DNA from: Mangifera indica
Lineage: Eukaryota > Streptophyta > Magnoliopsida > Sapindales > Anacardiaceae
Reading direction: 5' to 3'
Length of the DNA stretch: 64,000 nt
Assembly (NCBI RefSeq): GCF_011075055.1
Contig: NC_058145.1
Span: forward strand, 12,583,894 to 12,647,893
The notes beneath the pieces are model-generated. The model was not told the DNA's origin. It did no database searches and was given only the letters and a program-made list of their open reading frames with translations. A program made the translations under genes and the position numbers. Every line of letters begins with the position of its first letter. The stretch's first letter is position 1. Positions 22,551 to 35,854 of this stretch are shown one piece after another.

Positions 22551-22968
22551 CCTATTAATTTATGCAATTTTTTATATTCAAGATTTTAGCCTTAAAAATT
22601 ATGCTAAAAATGTTGTCGGTGGCAAAGTTTTTTCTGAATATATAAAAATTAAAATTTAGTTGAAAGGAAGGATATGAAAAAGGAAAAAAAAAAAAAAAAC
22701 TGCATATGATTATGATGTACAAAATTTAGGGGGAGATGGGTGTTTTCGTAATTTCAAATATTGAATTATCTTAATTTCGTTTGTAATATATACACAAATA
22801 AAATATGTAGAGAAATTATTATATAAAGGAAAAATACTGAGTTTCATTGAGGAGACAGAATAAATAAATAAATAAATAATTAAAGCAGAAAAATATTTAT
22901 AAAAAGTTATAATACTTTCATTTATTTATTTTTAGCGAGAAATAAATAATTAATCCTTGAATCCTTTA

Positions 22969-23591
22969 ATATTAATTCAACTCGTGCTTTTGACTGAAGA
23001 TTTCCTTTTCATTTCTGTGTCGATCGATTTCCCGAATCGTATTTGCTGTAACTATAATCACCTTCTCCTTGCTTGGTCGCCTCCGTTACGTAAATTCACC
23101 CGTGTGAGATTCTTACTGGCACGTGCGATCCAAGCGGTGACTTAATCTCTTTATCTATATTTTACTTTTCCAAACCAAGTGGTCGATCATCGTTTTTCGT
23201 TGGCGTTGCGATCGTACGGCCGTCGATTGCTTCTGTTCATGATTAATTGTACTATTCTCAATTCAGGTTTGTTGTATTCTATTCTTTAATTGATTGACCT
23301 AAAAAGCTAGGGTTTAACTTAATCGATTTTTAATTACCCCCAATTAGCCACATCCTAATTTTCTTACCCTAATTGAACTAACATCAATTGCTTCCTCAAT
23401 TAATGCAATTCTTATCGTATCTTTCAAATTGAGGTTCATTAATCGTTTGTGTGCTTGAACGTATAGGTATTTGGGCGTCTTAGATTTTGTGAATACTGAG
23501 AGAGAATGAGTGAAGGGTGGGATGATCCTTTATTCGAGAAAAGTGTTATAGTTGAGTTATTTGGTAGTATTATTTTCGATTAGAAGAAGCA
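22969..23591 (+). promoter_or_regulatory. HAC1 (copy C) promoter and leader
   Basis: Upstream region of the full-length gene. It contains the 100 bases missing from copy B, with TCGATCGATTTCCCG and AACTATAATCACC, then the blocks shared by all copies (CGTTACGTAAATTCACCCG, GCGATCGTACGGCCG). AACTATAA at 23050-23057 is a weak TATA candidate. The ORF 22957-23145 is not convincing. Confidence 0.45.
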
Positions 23592-26500
23592 ATGAATGTA
23601 CAGGCGCATATATCGGCAGGGCAAGTTCCTAATCAAGGGGGACTGCCACAGCAAAACGGGAATGCATTGCCACCTAATCAAATGCAAAATTTAGTAGATG
23701 GTGGTGGTAGTGTAGTTGTTGCTGGGGTTTCTCAGCAGCATAATATACTGAATGTGGATTCTGAGCTGCTCAGAGCTCGGGGTTGTATGCGCGACAAGAT
23801 GTAAGTCAAGCTTTTGCCTGCTCTGTTATTGTTATGCGTTTAGCTTCATCTACGGACTATATGAGTAATTGGATTCTTATATATATCTTTTATTTTTTCT
23901 ATTTTGCTTTTTTAATTTTTGCATAAGAAATATATCACAGCATTTGTTAGTGGTGAGAAAAAATATGAAGGCAGTTAACCACCAATACGCTATAAAAAAA
24001 GGAAGTAAAATAAAACGTGAAAAAAGAAACAAAATAGCATAAACCTAATTTCTATGAATGCTGTTTTAATTCTTACGGTGTGTATGCTATTTATTTTCCC
24101 TATCTCCTCCCTCATCTTCCTCCCTGATTGTGAATAAGGCAATTGCTGGTGAAGTTGGGTGCTTTAAGGTTGTTTTCTGATTACAAATATCTCATATGAC
24201 GTTATAGCTTTTACGTATGATGAAGGAAAATAATTTTCATTTGAATGAATTTAGAAGCAACATTCTGTAAAAATCCATAATTTTTCATGCAATATTGTTA
24301 ACCGAAGAAAATATATATTATTTTTCTTGAATTAATAGTGAAAATATCCTCATTCCTATGCTGTGGACATTTGTGTTTTCAGTAGTAACATATTATATCA
24401 AGGATATTTAGTAGCTTAAAGATTTCTGATGTGTAGATTGATGCATGAATGTGGATGAATGCTAAAATCATTGCATGAATCTGTGAAACATGTTTAGTTT
24501 CCCCTATATATTCAAACCTGATGATTTCTAAACTGCAGTGGTTTTTTGTGGTATGTAACCTTTTTAACTCTCCTTTTGAGTCTCAGGTTTATGCATATAG
24601 AAGCACCTATTTTTATGTGGTATTTTTTTTTTTTTTGGTTTTTAGAATAAGAACCCATTGGACTAGGACTAGGAGTGAATGTTGTAAGTAACAAATAAGG
24701 TCAAGTTTCTTATAGGATATCATAGTCACTTGGTGATAATTTAGAACCAATTTGAGTGAGCATGATCTTCGCTTTCTTTCTCTTTTACTGTAGCTTTCAC
24801 ATGGTTATTTACTTAGAACCCATCAGTATATTAATATTTGTTTTTTTTTTTTAAATAATCTTTATTGAGTAATTACTAGTCTGTAACAATTTGATGATAT
24901 TATGCGGGGCCAATATTCTGAACATATTTTAATCATTTTTATATTCTGTATTTGAATTATCTATACATATTCAAGTGGGGGAGATGAAATATTTTATTTC
25001 TTTGTGAACCAATGCCGTGCAAGATTTTGCTTTTCTGTTGTTTTCTTGGTTGTGGTTCACTAATAAGATGTATTACCCTCACCGTCGTGTTCTTTAATTT
25101 TTTTCTGGGCATCTGGCTCTCAATTGTATTTCTTCGCTTTTCTCAAATAAATGAAGAAAGAAAAAAATTAATAAGCTGGCAGGGTTTACCGCTTGTGTAC
25201 TGGAAAAATCGATCAAGAAACTAATGATCCCCATGATTACTTTCTACTTTTTACTCTTTTGTCACCAACTAAAATCCACTCTTTTTGTTTCTGCTCTATT
25301 TTGATTATGATAAACCAAGAAACTAATTGTTTTGTGCAAACGAATGTTAACTAATCCTGTGCTCCATTGAAAAATTGTTTGAAGGAGAAAATAATGCTAC
25401 TCTGATAAGTTTTTAATTTCAAGTGATATGTTACCTCATTTATGCATTATATTATTTAGGAATTATGGGGTACTATCATATAATTGTCACATTATTATAT
25501 CGTCTTGGTCTGAAAGTAGTATCCATTTGAGATCCAAATATTTGGGAAAAAGTTGTATTACTAAATTTTTGTTACAGTAACTTAACAGAATCCTCACTCT
25601 ATGCAGCTTTTCTATTCTAATGCAACGCCAGACACAACAAATTGACGAAACAACAAGAATGAAGTGCAAAGATATTTCAAAACGCTTAGAGGAGGGTCTA
25701 TTTAAAGCTGCTTTTACAAAGGTTTTTCTTTTTTCTCTTTACTTTTTGTTGAGGAAAATATTTGTCTCAGCTATTAATTCATGAAAACTTTGAAGTTTTT
25801 CCTAGGATAGAAATCATTTATATTGAAATCCTGTCAAACTGAAGCAGCAAGGTACATCATATCGATGATTGTTGTCAAGAACTTATTATTCTGTATTAAA
25901 CAATTTAGTTTTATATCTTGTTTTACATGTGCAATTCATATTTAAGAATTATTTTTTATGCGATAATTAAATCTTATGTCTTGTTGTACATTTACAACTT
26001 CTATTTAGGAGGATTATATGAATTTAGACACATTAGAGCCTCGTTTGAGTATTCTGATTCAGGGAAGAGGTGGCCATAGCCATAATCAACGCCATCAGCA
26101 GCTTGTAAATTCTTCATCTTCCATTGGTACAATGATACCAACACCTGGGATGTCACATAGTGTGAATTCATCAATGATTGTTGCATCCTCTGTTGATACT
26201 TCAGTGATTGCCTCCACTGGAAGTAATACCATCGCACCCTCAAATGTCAACACGGGAAGTCTTATGTCAGCTGGTGGCTTACAGAATGGTTCCTTCAATA
26301 GATCTGATGGTATATATTATTCTTGTAATTTCTTAAAGTGTCCTGATTACTTTTCCTTTTATGCTGACATTATTTTTGCAGGGACGCTCTCTAATGGATA
26401 TCAACAATCACCTGCCAATTTTTCCATTGGTTCCCAAAGGATCACAAGTCAAATGATTCCTACACCTGGATTTAACAGTAATAATAACAACAGCAGTAGT

Positions 26501-29500
26501 AGTAGCAGTAATCTGCCTTATATGAATGTGGAGTCTTCTAATAATGGTGGTGGGCCTTCAACTGTTGAATCTACAACGGTACCACAGCTACCCCAGGAGC
26601 AGCAGCATGTTGGTGGTCAAAACAGCCGCATATTGCACAACATTGGCAGTCACATGGGTAGTGGTATAAGGTCTGGCTTGCCGCATAAATCTTATGGGTA
26701 CACTAATGGAGCTCTAAATTGTGGGTTAGGGATGATTGGGACCAATTTACCCCTTGTGAATGAACCTGGCACTTCTGAGGGCTATTTAACTACCATCCCA
26801 TATGCTAATTCACCCAAACCTTTACAACAACACTTCTATCATCAGCGTTCACTAATGCAGGGTAATCCATCTCTCTGCGTCTGCATGTTTCCTTATCTTT
26901 TTTGTTGAATCATGTCTATTGCATCATACATATCTTTAAAAGCTGAGTTTACTCTTTGCATAAGATGGCATTTTACAATCAACAATTTATTCATTAGGTG
27001 ATGGATATGGCTTGGGCAATGCTGATAACTTTGGGACTGGGAACTTCTATGGAGGTTCCTCAGTTGGAACAATTACGAGTAATCAGAATTTTAATTCCTT
27101 GAGCATGCAGTCGCCCATCTCCAAAACGAGCTCTGCATTGATCTGTAATCAGTCGAATTTGCATAGTGCACCACAGGCTGCAAACACAAAGCCTCAATTG
27201 ATTGATCAATCAGAGAAGATGAATTTCTCTTCCCCCTTAACCTCTAGAGACAATCTTCTGCAGTCTCATCAACAGCAGCAATTTCAGCAACAACCACATC
27301 AATTTCAACACCAGCAACAACCCATTCAACAACAGTGTCACCAGAAGCAGCATGGTCAGCAGCAACAGCATTTGTTAAACAATGATGCATATGGTCTTTC
27401 TCAGGTGATGCCTGATATAGGCAGTGAAGTAAAGCATGAACCTGGATTGGAGCAGCAGAATGAAGTTATGCATTCACAAGTTTCTGAACAATTCCAGATG
27501 CCTGTGTCACAAAACCAATTTCAGCTGAATCCTTCTGGAGACCATTCTATGGGTGCTCAACATTTATCTGTTTCTTCTGGTCTGCATGATATCTGCTTGT
27601 TAATGTCTCAAATTTCTCAACCTATGCTGCAAAAATTTCATCCATGTCAGTCACAGAATCTCATAATGGTTTTGACTTATTTTCTGTAGGATCTCAATCA
27701 CAGGTAGCTCTTCAGGGTCCATGGCATCCTCAATCATTGGAAAGGACTCAAATGACTGGGAACATCTCCAATGATCAGCAAATACAGGAGGATTTCCACC
27801 AGAGGATAGCTGGGCAAGGTGAAGCTCAGCGCAATAATTTGTCTTCGGATGGATCTGTTATTGGTCAACCTGCCAATCCTAGAAGCACAACAGAGCCCCC
27901 AAATTCTAGAGGTACTAGCTGCAGATCCAGCAGTGGAATCCGTGACCAACAGTTTAGAAAACAACAAAAATGGCTTTTGTTCTTGCACCACGCTCGTCGA
28001 TGTGCGGCTCCTGAAGGAAAGTGTCCGGCTGTTCATTGCATTACTGTTCAAAGATTGTGGAAACATATGGAGAATTGCAATTCACCTCAATGTCCATACC
28101 CTTACTGCTATGATTCTAGAAGTCTGATAAGTCATCTCAGGCAGTGCAGAAACCCTTGTTGCCCTGTTTGTGTTCCTGTGAAGAAGTATCTGCATCAACA
28201 TAAAGAACGTGCTTGCCATAACTCTGACTCTCGGTTGCCGAGTTCAGTTGGTGGATCGTGTAAATCCTATGATACTGGAGACACTTCAGGTGGAGTGATT
28301 CCTAAAACTCCACCTGTTGTTGAAAGTTCACAAGATATACAGCCTTCTCTAAAACGAATGAAATTAGAACAATCCTCTCAATCTCTTGTTCCTGAGAGCA
28401 ATGCTGCATTGGCTTCTGCAATTTCAGAACCTCATGTCTCCCAAGATTTTCAGCACCAAGATTACCAACAGGGAAAGATTGGTATGCCTATTAAGTCAGA
28501 GTTTATGGAAGTAAAAACTGAAGCTTCTGTAAGTTCTGGACAAGGAAGTCCTCATAACAGTGACATGAAGGATAATGTGGGTGACATTGGCAACCAAAGG
28601 CCTGATGTTGAGCCTAGCATATATGGGGATCCTACTGCTTCAGCCAAGCAAGAAAATGTTAAACCTGAGAATGAAAGTGATGTGTCTAAGCAAGAAAATG
28701 TGGCACAGGCTGCTGAAAATGCAGCTGGAACCAAGTCTGGAAAGCCAAAAATAAAGGGGGTGTCACTGACCGAATTGTTTACTCCAGAACAAGTTAGACG
28801 GCACATAACAGGCCTAAGGCAGTGGGTTGGCCAGGTATGTCAGTCAATCTTCTTAGGGAAAGTATTTAAAATAAGCGAGTTTTATATCATGTAACTCTTC
28901 CCTTTGCTTTTTAGCTGGAAAAAATGTGGTTGAATTAAATCATTGAGATGCTATGGCTTGTATATAGGATCAGTTTAAGATAGAGGAGTTCACATCATTT
29001 TTTTTCCTTTTGGGATAGGGGAGAAAAATACATTAATTAACTCTACATGTTCAGGTGCTGTCCTTTCATCTTTGCTATATTTTTTTTAATATTATTGAAT
29101 CTTAATGCTAGTATTGGAGGTCCTAGTTCTCATTCTGGTAGGGGCATGTGCATGCATATTTTAACAGGCCAATACTGTAGTGTAAATGTTCCAATCTTCT
29201 CTAGATAAGCAATTTGCTTTTTAAGTCTCTCTTACATCAGTTTGTTCCCTGTTTCAGAGTAAAGCAAAAGCAGAAAGGAATCAAGCAATGGAGCATTCAA
29301 TGAGTGAGAACTCTTGTCAGCTGTGTGCAGTTGAGAAGCTCACTTTTGAACCACCACCTATATACTGCACACCATGTGGTGCTCGTATTAAACGAAATGC
29401 AATGTATTATACCATGGGAGCTGGTGATACACGCCACTATTTCTGTATTCCATGTTATAATGAGGCTCGTGGAGACACAATCCTTGTTGATGGAACTAAT

Positions 29501-32500
29501 GTTCCAAAGACAAGGCTAGAGAAGAAGAAAAATGATGAGGAGACAGAAGAATGGGTAAGTTTTATCTTTGTCATTTTGTGTTTGTTCTTTATGTTTTCAT
29601 GGTCTTGAACATTCATTGTAATGTATTCCACCTTTAATCATCACATGCAGTGGGTTCAGTGTGACAAGTGTGAAGCTTGGCAACATCAAATTTGTGCTCT
29701 ATTTAACGGTCGAAGGAATGATGGTGGACAAGCTGAATATACTTGTCCTAATTGCTACATAGCAGAGGTTGAAAGAGGAGAGCGCAAGCCTTTGCCACAG
29801 AGTGCTGTTCTCGGGGCCAAAGATTTGCCAAGAACAATTCTTAGTGACCACATAGAGCAGCGATTGTTTAAGAGACTAAAGGCAGAGAGACAAGAAAGGG
29901 CTAGGATTCAAGGAAAATCATATGATGAGGTAATTGTTTTTGCTGTCATGTCTGTTGTTGTTCTTGGAAAATCATATTAGGTTTCATGTGATACTAGTCA
30001 GCATTCTCCTTTGTATTCTGATTTAAGTGATGTCATGATAATCAAGTCCCTTTCCTAATTAGCAGGAGGTTGATTTAGGTGATCCCATTTGGTATTTATG
30101 GGATATTATCTTATACCTGTCAATTGGAATCAGTTGTCAATGGTTCCTTACTGTGTTACTGGTCCTGGAACCTATTTTCTAGGTGTCTATATGCAGGTGT
30201 ATCCCTGCAAATGTTTGTGGTATTAGGTTAATTGTTTTCTTTAATTGTTTAGACTCTGATTATTAATATATGCTCAACAATCTCTTCTTTAATTATTATT
30301 TCAAGGTTCCTGGGGCTGAAGCACTTGTAATTCGAGTTGTTTCATCTGTTGACAAAAAGTTGGAAGTGAAGCAGCGGTTTCTTGAAATTTTTCAGGAAGA
30401 GAATTACCCAACAGAATTCCCATACAAGTCCAAGGTATTGAGGATATACTCTTGATTAATTCTCTTACTTTGACAAGGCAATGTGGTGTCTGCGTTGTGT
30501 CTTAGCTCTTGATGCCAATTTATGATCATTTCTTTCAGGTAATTCTGCTGTTTCAGAAGATTGAAGGCGTAGAAGTATGCCTTTTTGGTATGTATGTTCA
30601 AGAATTTGGATCAGAGTGCGAATTTCCAAATCAGCGTCGTGTATATCTATCATATTTGGACTCTGTGAAGTATTTTCGGCCTGAGATTAAAGCCGTTACT
30701 GGAGAAGCCCTTCGTACATTTGTCTATCATGAAATCCTGGTAAGTTTAAAATGTCATTTATCTCTTTTCTAATCGCAATTGATTGGATTTATGATATTTA
30801 ATTGGAATAAATTATGTTTCCAGATTGGCTACCTTGAATATTGCAAATTGCGTGGCTTTACAAGCTGTTATATATGGGCCTGCCCTCCACTAAAGGGTGA
30901 AGATTATATATTATATTGTCATCCGGAAATTCAGAAAACTCCAAAATCTGATAAGCTTCGAGAATGGTGAGCAGTAATATTCTGGAAAGAAACTTAGTGA
31001 CTCGACTTCTCATGAGTTATTACATGACTCTTTGCAAATTTTCATGCATTATTTAGGTATTTGTCGATGTTAAGAAAAGCTTCCCGGGAAAGCATCGTGG
31101 TTGATCTCACTAATTTGTATGACCACTTCTTTGTATCAACTGGTGAATGTAGAGCTAAGGTAACTGCAGCTAGACTGCCATATTTTGATGGTGACTACTG
31201 GCCTGGTGCTGCAGAAGATCTAATCTATCAGATTCGTCAAGAAGAAGATGGTAAAAAACTGAATAAAAAAGGAATAACCAAAAAACCTATCACAAAAAGG
31301 GCTCTTAAAGCATCTGGTCAAGCTGACCTCTCTGGTAACGCGTCAAAGGATCTGCTACTAATGCATAAAGTAATGTTTAACCTCCAAATTTTCAATGATT
31401 TTAAATTCTCTTTGAAAGATAGATAATTGAGTATTCTGGTTAATTTTCTTTTTACTTGCTACATATTGAAGTTGATATTTTTATTGGGTTCATCTAATAT
31501 TTTAATCTTGTGTTTATGTGTTTAACTCTTTTTTACCAGCTTGGTGAGACCATTTGCCCAATGAAGGAAGATTTTATCATGGTTCATTTACAGCATGCGT
31601 GCACTCATTGTTGTATGCTAATGGTATCTGGGAACCGTCATGTATGCAGACAGTGCAAAAATTTTCAGCTCTGTGATAAGTAAGTATCTTCTATAATTGC
31701 ACACATTAATGTTGTGATAAGTTTTAACTAAATATGATATGAATTTTTTTCATTGGGGTATTTTAACATGTTTCACCAACTATAAGCAAGATGTTAAATG
31801 GCAGTCTCATGAATCCATGTGGAACTTTTAGAATAATTGGCACGTTTAGCTAAAGGAAAACTACGACCTCAATAATTATACCAGCTACCTGCATCAAAAC
31901 TTACAGTAAAGCAAATTCTTTCGGTTTAAAAAAAAAAATCATCATAGTATGAGCTCTAAGTGGTATGAATGACCGAGGCAATTTCGGAGTGGAGTCTATG
32001 TTGTTGTAGCCATCTAAACCATGTGCTGACTTTTGAGGAAGAATTAGGGAATATCTGTGGGGTGATTTTGGAGATTTGGTTGTCTACATTTTTTCTCGAG
32101 CAACTACTATTTTAGAGGTAATAAGGCATTAATTTTTAGAGTACACGGTTTTTGATGGAGATCTATATGCGGGAAAGGATTGCAATGAATTAGATCTATG
32201 GCCAGTGAAAATCAGAAGCCATTATGTGGGACTTTCTGGTTTATTGTCCCAGAGCTAACATGCTGGTAAAGCCTGACAATCATCACACCTTATATTACTG
32301 TGAAAGCTTGTGCAAGAAATACTTTTGGTAACTGTTATGCAGGGTGCAGAGTTTCCCTGTCAGGAATGGGAACTTGCGATGTTTTTCTTCTCCCTTCGCT
32401 TTTTTTTCGGTGTTTTTCATTGTCTTGGGTTGCCTCTGCTGAACATAGCCAAATTTTTGGGAACTGTTGTTTATTAGTAGAATATAGTCTACTTATTCCT

Positions 32501-33727
32501 TGGAATTTTTATATTTATGTTGTTTTGCTTAACAGATGCTTTGAAGCTGAAAAAAAACGTGAAGAAAGAGAGAGACACCCCATCAATTTGAGGGAAGTAC
32601 ACCCTCTTGAGGATGTAAGTACTCAAATATGTGGATTCTCAATTTGAGTTTCTATTATAACGGCAATTTAACTAAAAATTGAATCTTGAAATCCTTTAGG
32701 TTCCTGTTACTGATGTACCGGTTGATACAAAAGATAAAGATGAGATTCTGGAGAGTGAATTCTTTGATACCAGACAGGCATTTTTGAGTCTTTGTCAAGG
32801 AAATCATTATCAGTATGATACCTTGAGGCGGGCTAAACACTCATCAATGATGGTCCTTTATCATCTGCATAATCCAACTGCACCTGCATTTGTAACAACA
32901 TGCAATATGTGCCATCTTGATATAGAAACTGGTCAAGGTTGGCGCTGTGAAGTTTGTCCTGACTATGATGTATGCAACGCTTGTTATCAGAAGGATGGGG
33001 GTATTGATCATCCTCATAAATTGACAAATCATCCATCAACTGCTGATCGTGATGCCCAGAATAAAGAAGCTAGACAAATACGGGTCTTGCAGGTGCTGTA
33101 TTGTGGTTGTTTATCTATGGTCACTTCACTTGTTGCATTTTATTTTTTTTAACACAAATATTCAAGCTCCGTACAAATAAGCCAAACATATCATTGAAAA
33201 GAAGTGGTGAATGATTTCCCAGGCATGAACATTCAGTTTAGAAACTTGGTTTTTTTTTTTTCTCTCCTACTTTGATTCTAACTTTATTGTCATTTTACAT
33301 TGCAGCTTAGAAAAATGCTTGATCTTTTAGTACATGCATCACAATGTCGTTCTCCGCATTGCCAGTACCCTAATTGTCGCAAGGTGAAGGGGCTTTTCCG
33401 ACATGGTATACAATGTAGAGTTCGTGCATCTGGAGGTTGTCTTCTTTGCAAAAAAATGTGGTATCTACTTCAACTCCATGCTCGAGCATGCAAAGAATCT
33501 GAATGCCACGTACCACGTTGCAGGTTTATACACAGCCTTTTATCTTAATTGTGAGGAAATGTAGAAAATATTTTAGTAAATTTTTAACACAGTTGTTTTT
33601 TAATTTATCCAGAGATCTTAAAGAACATCTGAGGAGGCTACAACAGCAGTCTGATTCTCGGCGTAGGGCTGCTGTGATGGAGATGATGAGGCAAAGAGCT
33701 GCAGAGGTTGCTGGCACTGCTGGGTAA
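23592..33727 (+). CDS. HAC1: HAC1-like p300/CBP histone acetyltransferase, copy C (with apparent frameshift)
   Basis: Sixteen exons: 23592..23800, 25607..25721, 26009..26309, 26382..26861, 26998..28834, 29258..29554, 29651..29929, 30306..30434, 30539..30739, 30824..30966, 31057..31369, 31540..31679, 32536..32614, 32700..33092, 33306..33523, 33613..33727. The open length would be about 1,749 aa, close to Arabidopsis HAC1, only if one missing base in exon 5 near 27650 is allowed for. As printed, translation stops at 27689 (598 aa). Domains in restored numbering: Gln-rich N-terminus; TAZ1 about 690-770 ([21 protein letters not shown]); PHD about 1080-1130 ([20 protein letters not shown]); KAT11 acetyltransferase about 1180-1430 ([38 protein letters not shown]); ZZ fingers about 1450-1485 and 1555-1600 ([19 protein letters not shown]); TAZ2 about 1640-1735. 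It acetylates histones as a nuclear co-activator; HAC1 in Arabidopsis affects flowering and hormone responses. HAC1 versus HAC5/12 was not resolved. Confidence 0.9.
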
Positions 33728-35218
33728 CCAAATATTTACATGTAAATATTGTGATTTTAGTGAGAAAGAAGCAAATAGTGAGGGGAGGTGGAGAGTTGTT
33801 TGGTTGAGCCACATGACAGAAAGTGTGGTAGAAACAGACGGTGAGAAGGGCATACACGTGTAAAACATATAGCAGAATGGGGTTTACAATATGATCGTTA
33901 GTTGGGGAACAACCCTGCAATCCATACTCCATGGCCAGACCTGCCCTTTTGGTTGACACCAACCCGCTAACTAAAGTCATTAAGAGTTCTACTGCTACTA
34001 CTGCTGATTTATGTTGGCCGGTGGCCAGAATTGGTGATTCTTTAATTCTATGGTATTGTAATGTCCCAAGTCCAATGCCATTATTGGATGGCTAGTGTAC
34101 TATAATTGTTATAATCCCTTCTGCTTTAAGTTTTTTCTTACAGAAGAAAAGTGGGAGGGTGCTCAGTTTAAAATCCCTTTTCCTTCGTCTTAGTTTTCCC
34201 TTTTTTCTTTTCACTTGTCTTTTCTTTGTAGACAACGAGGCATCCCCTCTTTTTGGTAGAATGTCTTTCTGTTAAAAATATATGCCAGTTTACGATTGCA
34301 GCAAATTCATTTTATGTACACCCTCATGTTATGTTTATATGGAGCCCTTTAATTGTTATACGATTCTTGATTCGTGATTGCTACATTATCTTTATTTCTT
34401 GTTGGAAATAATTTTTTTTTTTTTTATAACCAAGAATCTCATTTGTATTTGTTGGATAAATAAATTTGGTACATAATGATCGGACTTATAATTATTACAT
34501 TAGGTAAGTTAATATTTTACAAGTATAATAAAAGTTTAAATTTAGATTTTTACTTAAAAAGTTTTAATAGTATATTAGTTTTGTTAATTTTTGGATTGAA
34601 ATAATGTATATTATTCTTTATCATTTTGATTGTAGGCATAAAAATGAGCACTTGGACATTATGGAGACATGTGATGCACCAATGAATAAGTGGGCTCTAG
34701 TTTTCTTGGTGTTCCAAACCATCAGTTGTATTCTACATACACATCTTTTAACAGATTAATGGATATACTCATGATGTATTATATTATACAATTAAGATGA
34801 TTTTGACGTAGAAATGTTTGTAGCAAGTACAGAAAAATCTCTTGGTATTGGATATACTGGGAATCTAGATGAATTTAATTCTGAACCGACACAGACTTAT
34901 TGAATTGCATGTATTGTTTCAACGAACCATGAGATTTGACTCGTGGATGACAAGAAAGACATTGGATAACGTAGTCATTAGGAAGTCTACTAGGTAAATT
35001 TTGGCTAAAAGGTAAGGGAAAATGTGACAGTGCCAGAGGCAGAGGGACCTTGGAGTTGAATTTGGTTGAAAATGAAGGTACAATAAAACTCAACTGATTC
35101 TTCTGAAATTAGTTTGACAACCCACCTTGATGCTAATTCATGCCCGTTCTTTTTAACAGAATCTTGCATGTGTCGGTGTCAAACAACACTTGAAAGCACC
35201 TTGCAACTACAATCACAG
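33728..35218. other. HAC1 3' UTR and intergenic
   Basis: The first ~600 bases are T-rich, as in a plant 3' UTR, with no definite polyadenylation signal assigned. The rest is AT-rich with a T-tract near 34412. Minus-strand ORFs at 33618-33980 overlap the HAC last exon and look like shadows. No gene is seen. Confidence 0.5.
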
Positions 35219-35636
35219 GATTGTTCGCAGCTGCTTTTGTGATAGCCTCAGGTGCAGGTAGGCTCTCTAGCATACCCCAGGAATTGCCCGGCCGGTGCGC
35301 TGTGGCAAAGGATTGCGCCAAGCTGAGGATCCAACGATCCAAATCTAGGAAAGCCGAGTCCTGCACTATCAAATGTGTCATCACTTGCATCTGGGGAGGT
35401 GAAGGATCTCCTGGTGAAGGCCCTTTTAATGTCAGAGGGTATTTTCATTTGCAACTATTTTCTTGGTTTACCACTTCCTACACAACAAATGCAGTACCTG
35501 GAATTCGTGAATCAATTATTGTCCTCTTATTGTCATCAAATATGAACCAGATTCTAGATTTCCTTATTTGTTATGGTGCAGTTTAGTGGATTGTTCAGAT
35601 ATATGCAATTTGAAAAGTAGATTTTGTAACTTGTAA
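35219..35636 (+). pseudogene. relic of a conserved Cys-containing plant gene
   Basis: An exon-like block runs from an acceptor at 35218 (AATCACAG) to a donor at 35439. It encodes LFAAAFVIASGAGRLSSIPQ, then LPGRCAVAKDCAKLRIQRSK and SCTIKCVITCIWGGEGSPGE, ending FNVRG. A second block after an acceptor at 35581 reads LVDCSDICNLKSRFCNL and then a stop. From memory this resembles a conserved, probably plastid-targeted plant protein of unknown function in which NVR is followed by a further exon before a CSDICNL-like segment. That middle exon and the N-terminal part are missing here. Preserved splice borders argue against a retrocopy. I could not name the parent gene. Confidence 0.5.
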
Positions 35637-35854
35637 AACAGCTGTACTGATATACGTATATATGAATGTATACACTTTGAGTCTCTCTATTCAAGAAAGT
35701 TGTATTTATTATATGAATTGTAACCCAGATTATAAACAAGTTACGCCATCTGGAAAACTGCTTAATCAGGCATATAAAAATGAGACACTGAAAGTCACCT
35801 CTTCCAACCACATATATGAAAAAGGTGAATAAGGTTCTTGTATAAATAATAATT

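Larger units (their letters stand above)
19892..22968. repeat. 3.1-kb spacer, copy 2
   Basis: Nearly identical by eye to 13249-16310, with scattered substitutions and small indels (for example a 13-base difference near 21940). It ends in the same AATCCTTTA block but continues into the intact upstream region of copy C. No gene is visible. Confidence 0.85.

Noticed and set aside
33618..33980. 120-aa ORF antisense to the HAC1 last exon
   Set aside because: It overlaps the conserved TAZ2 exon on the other strand and has no domain of its own.
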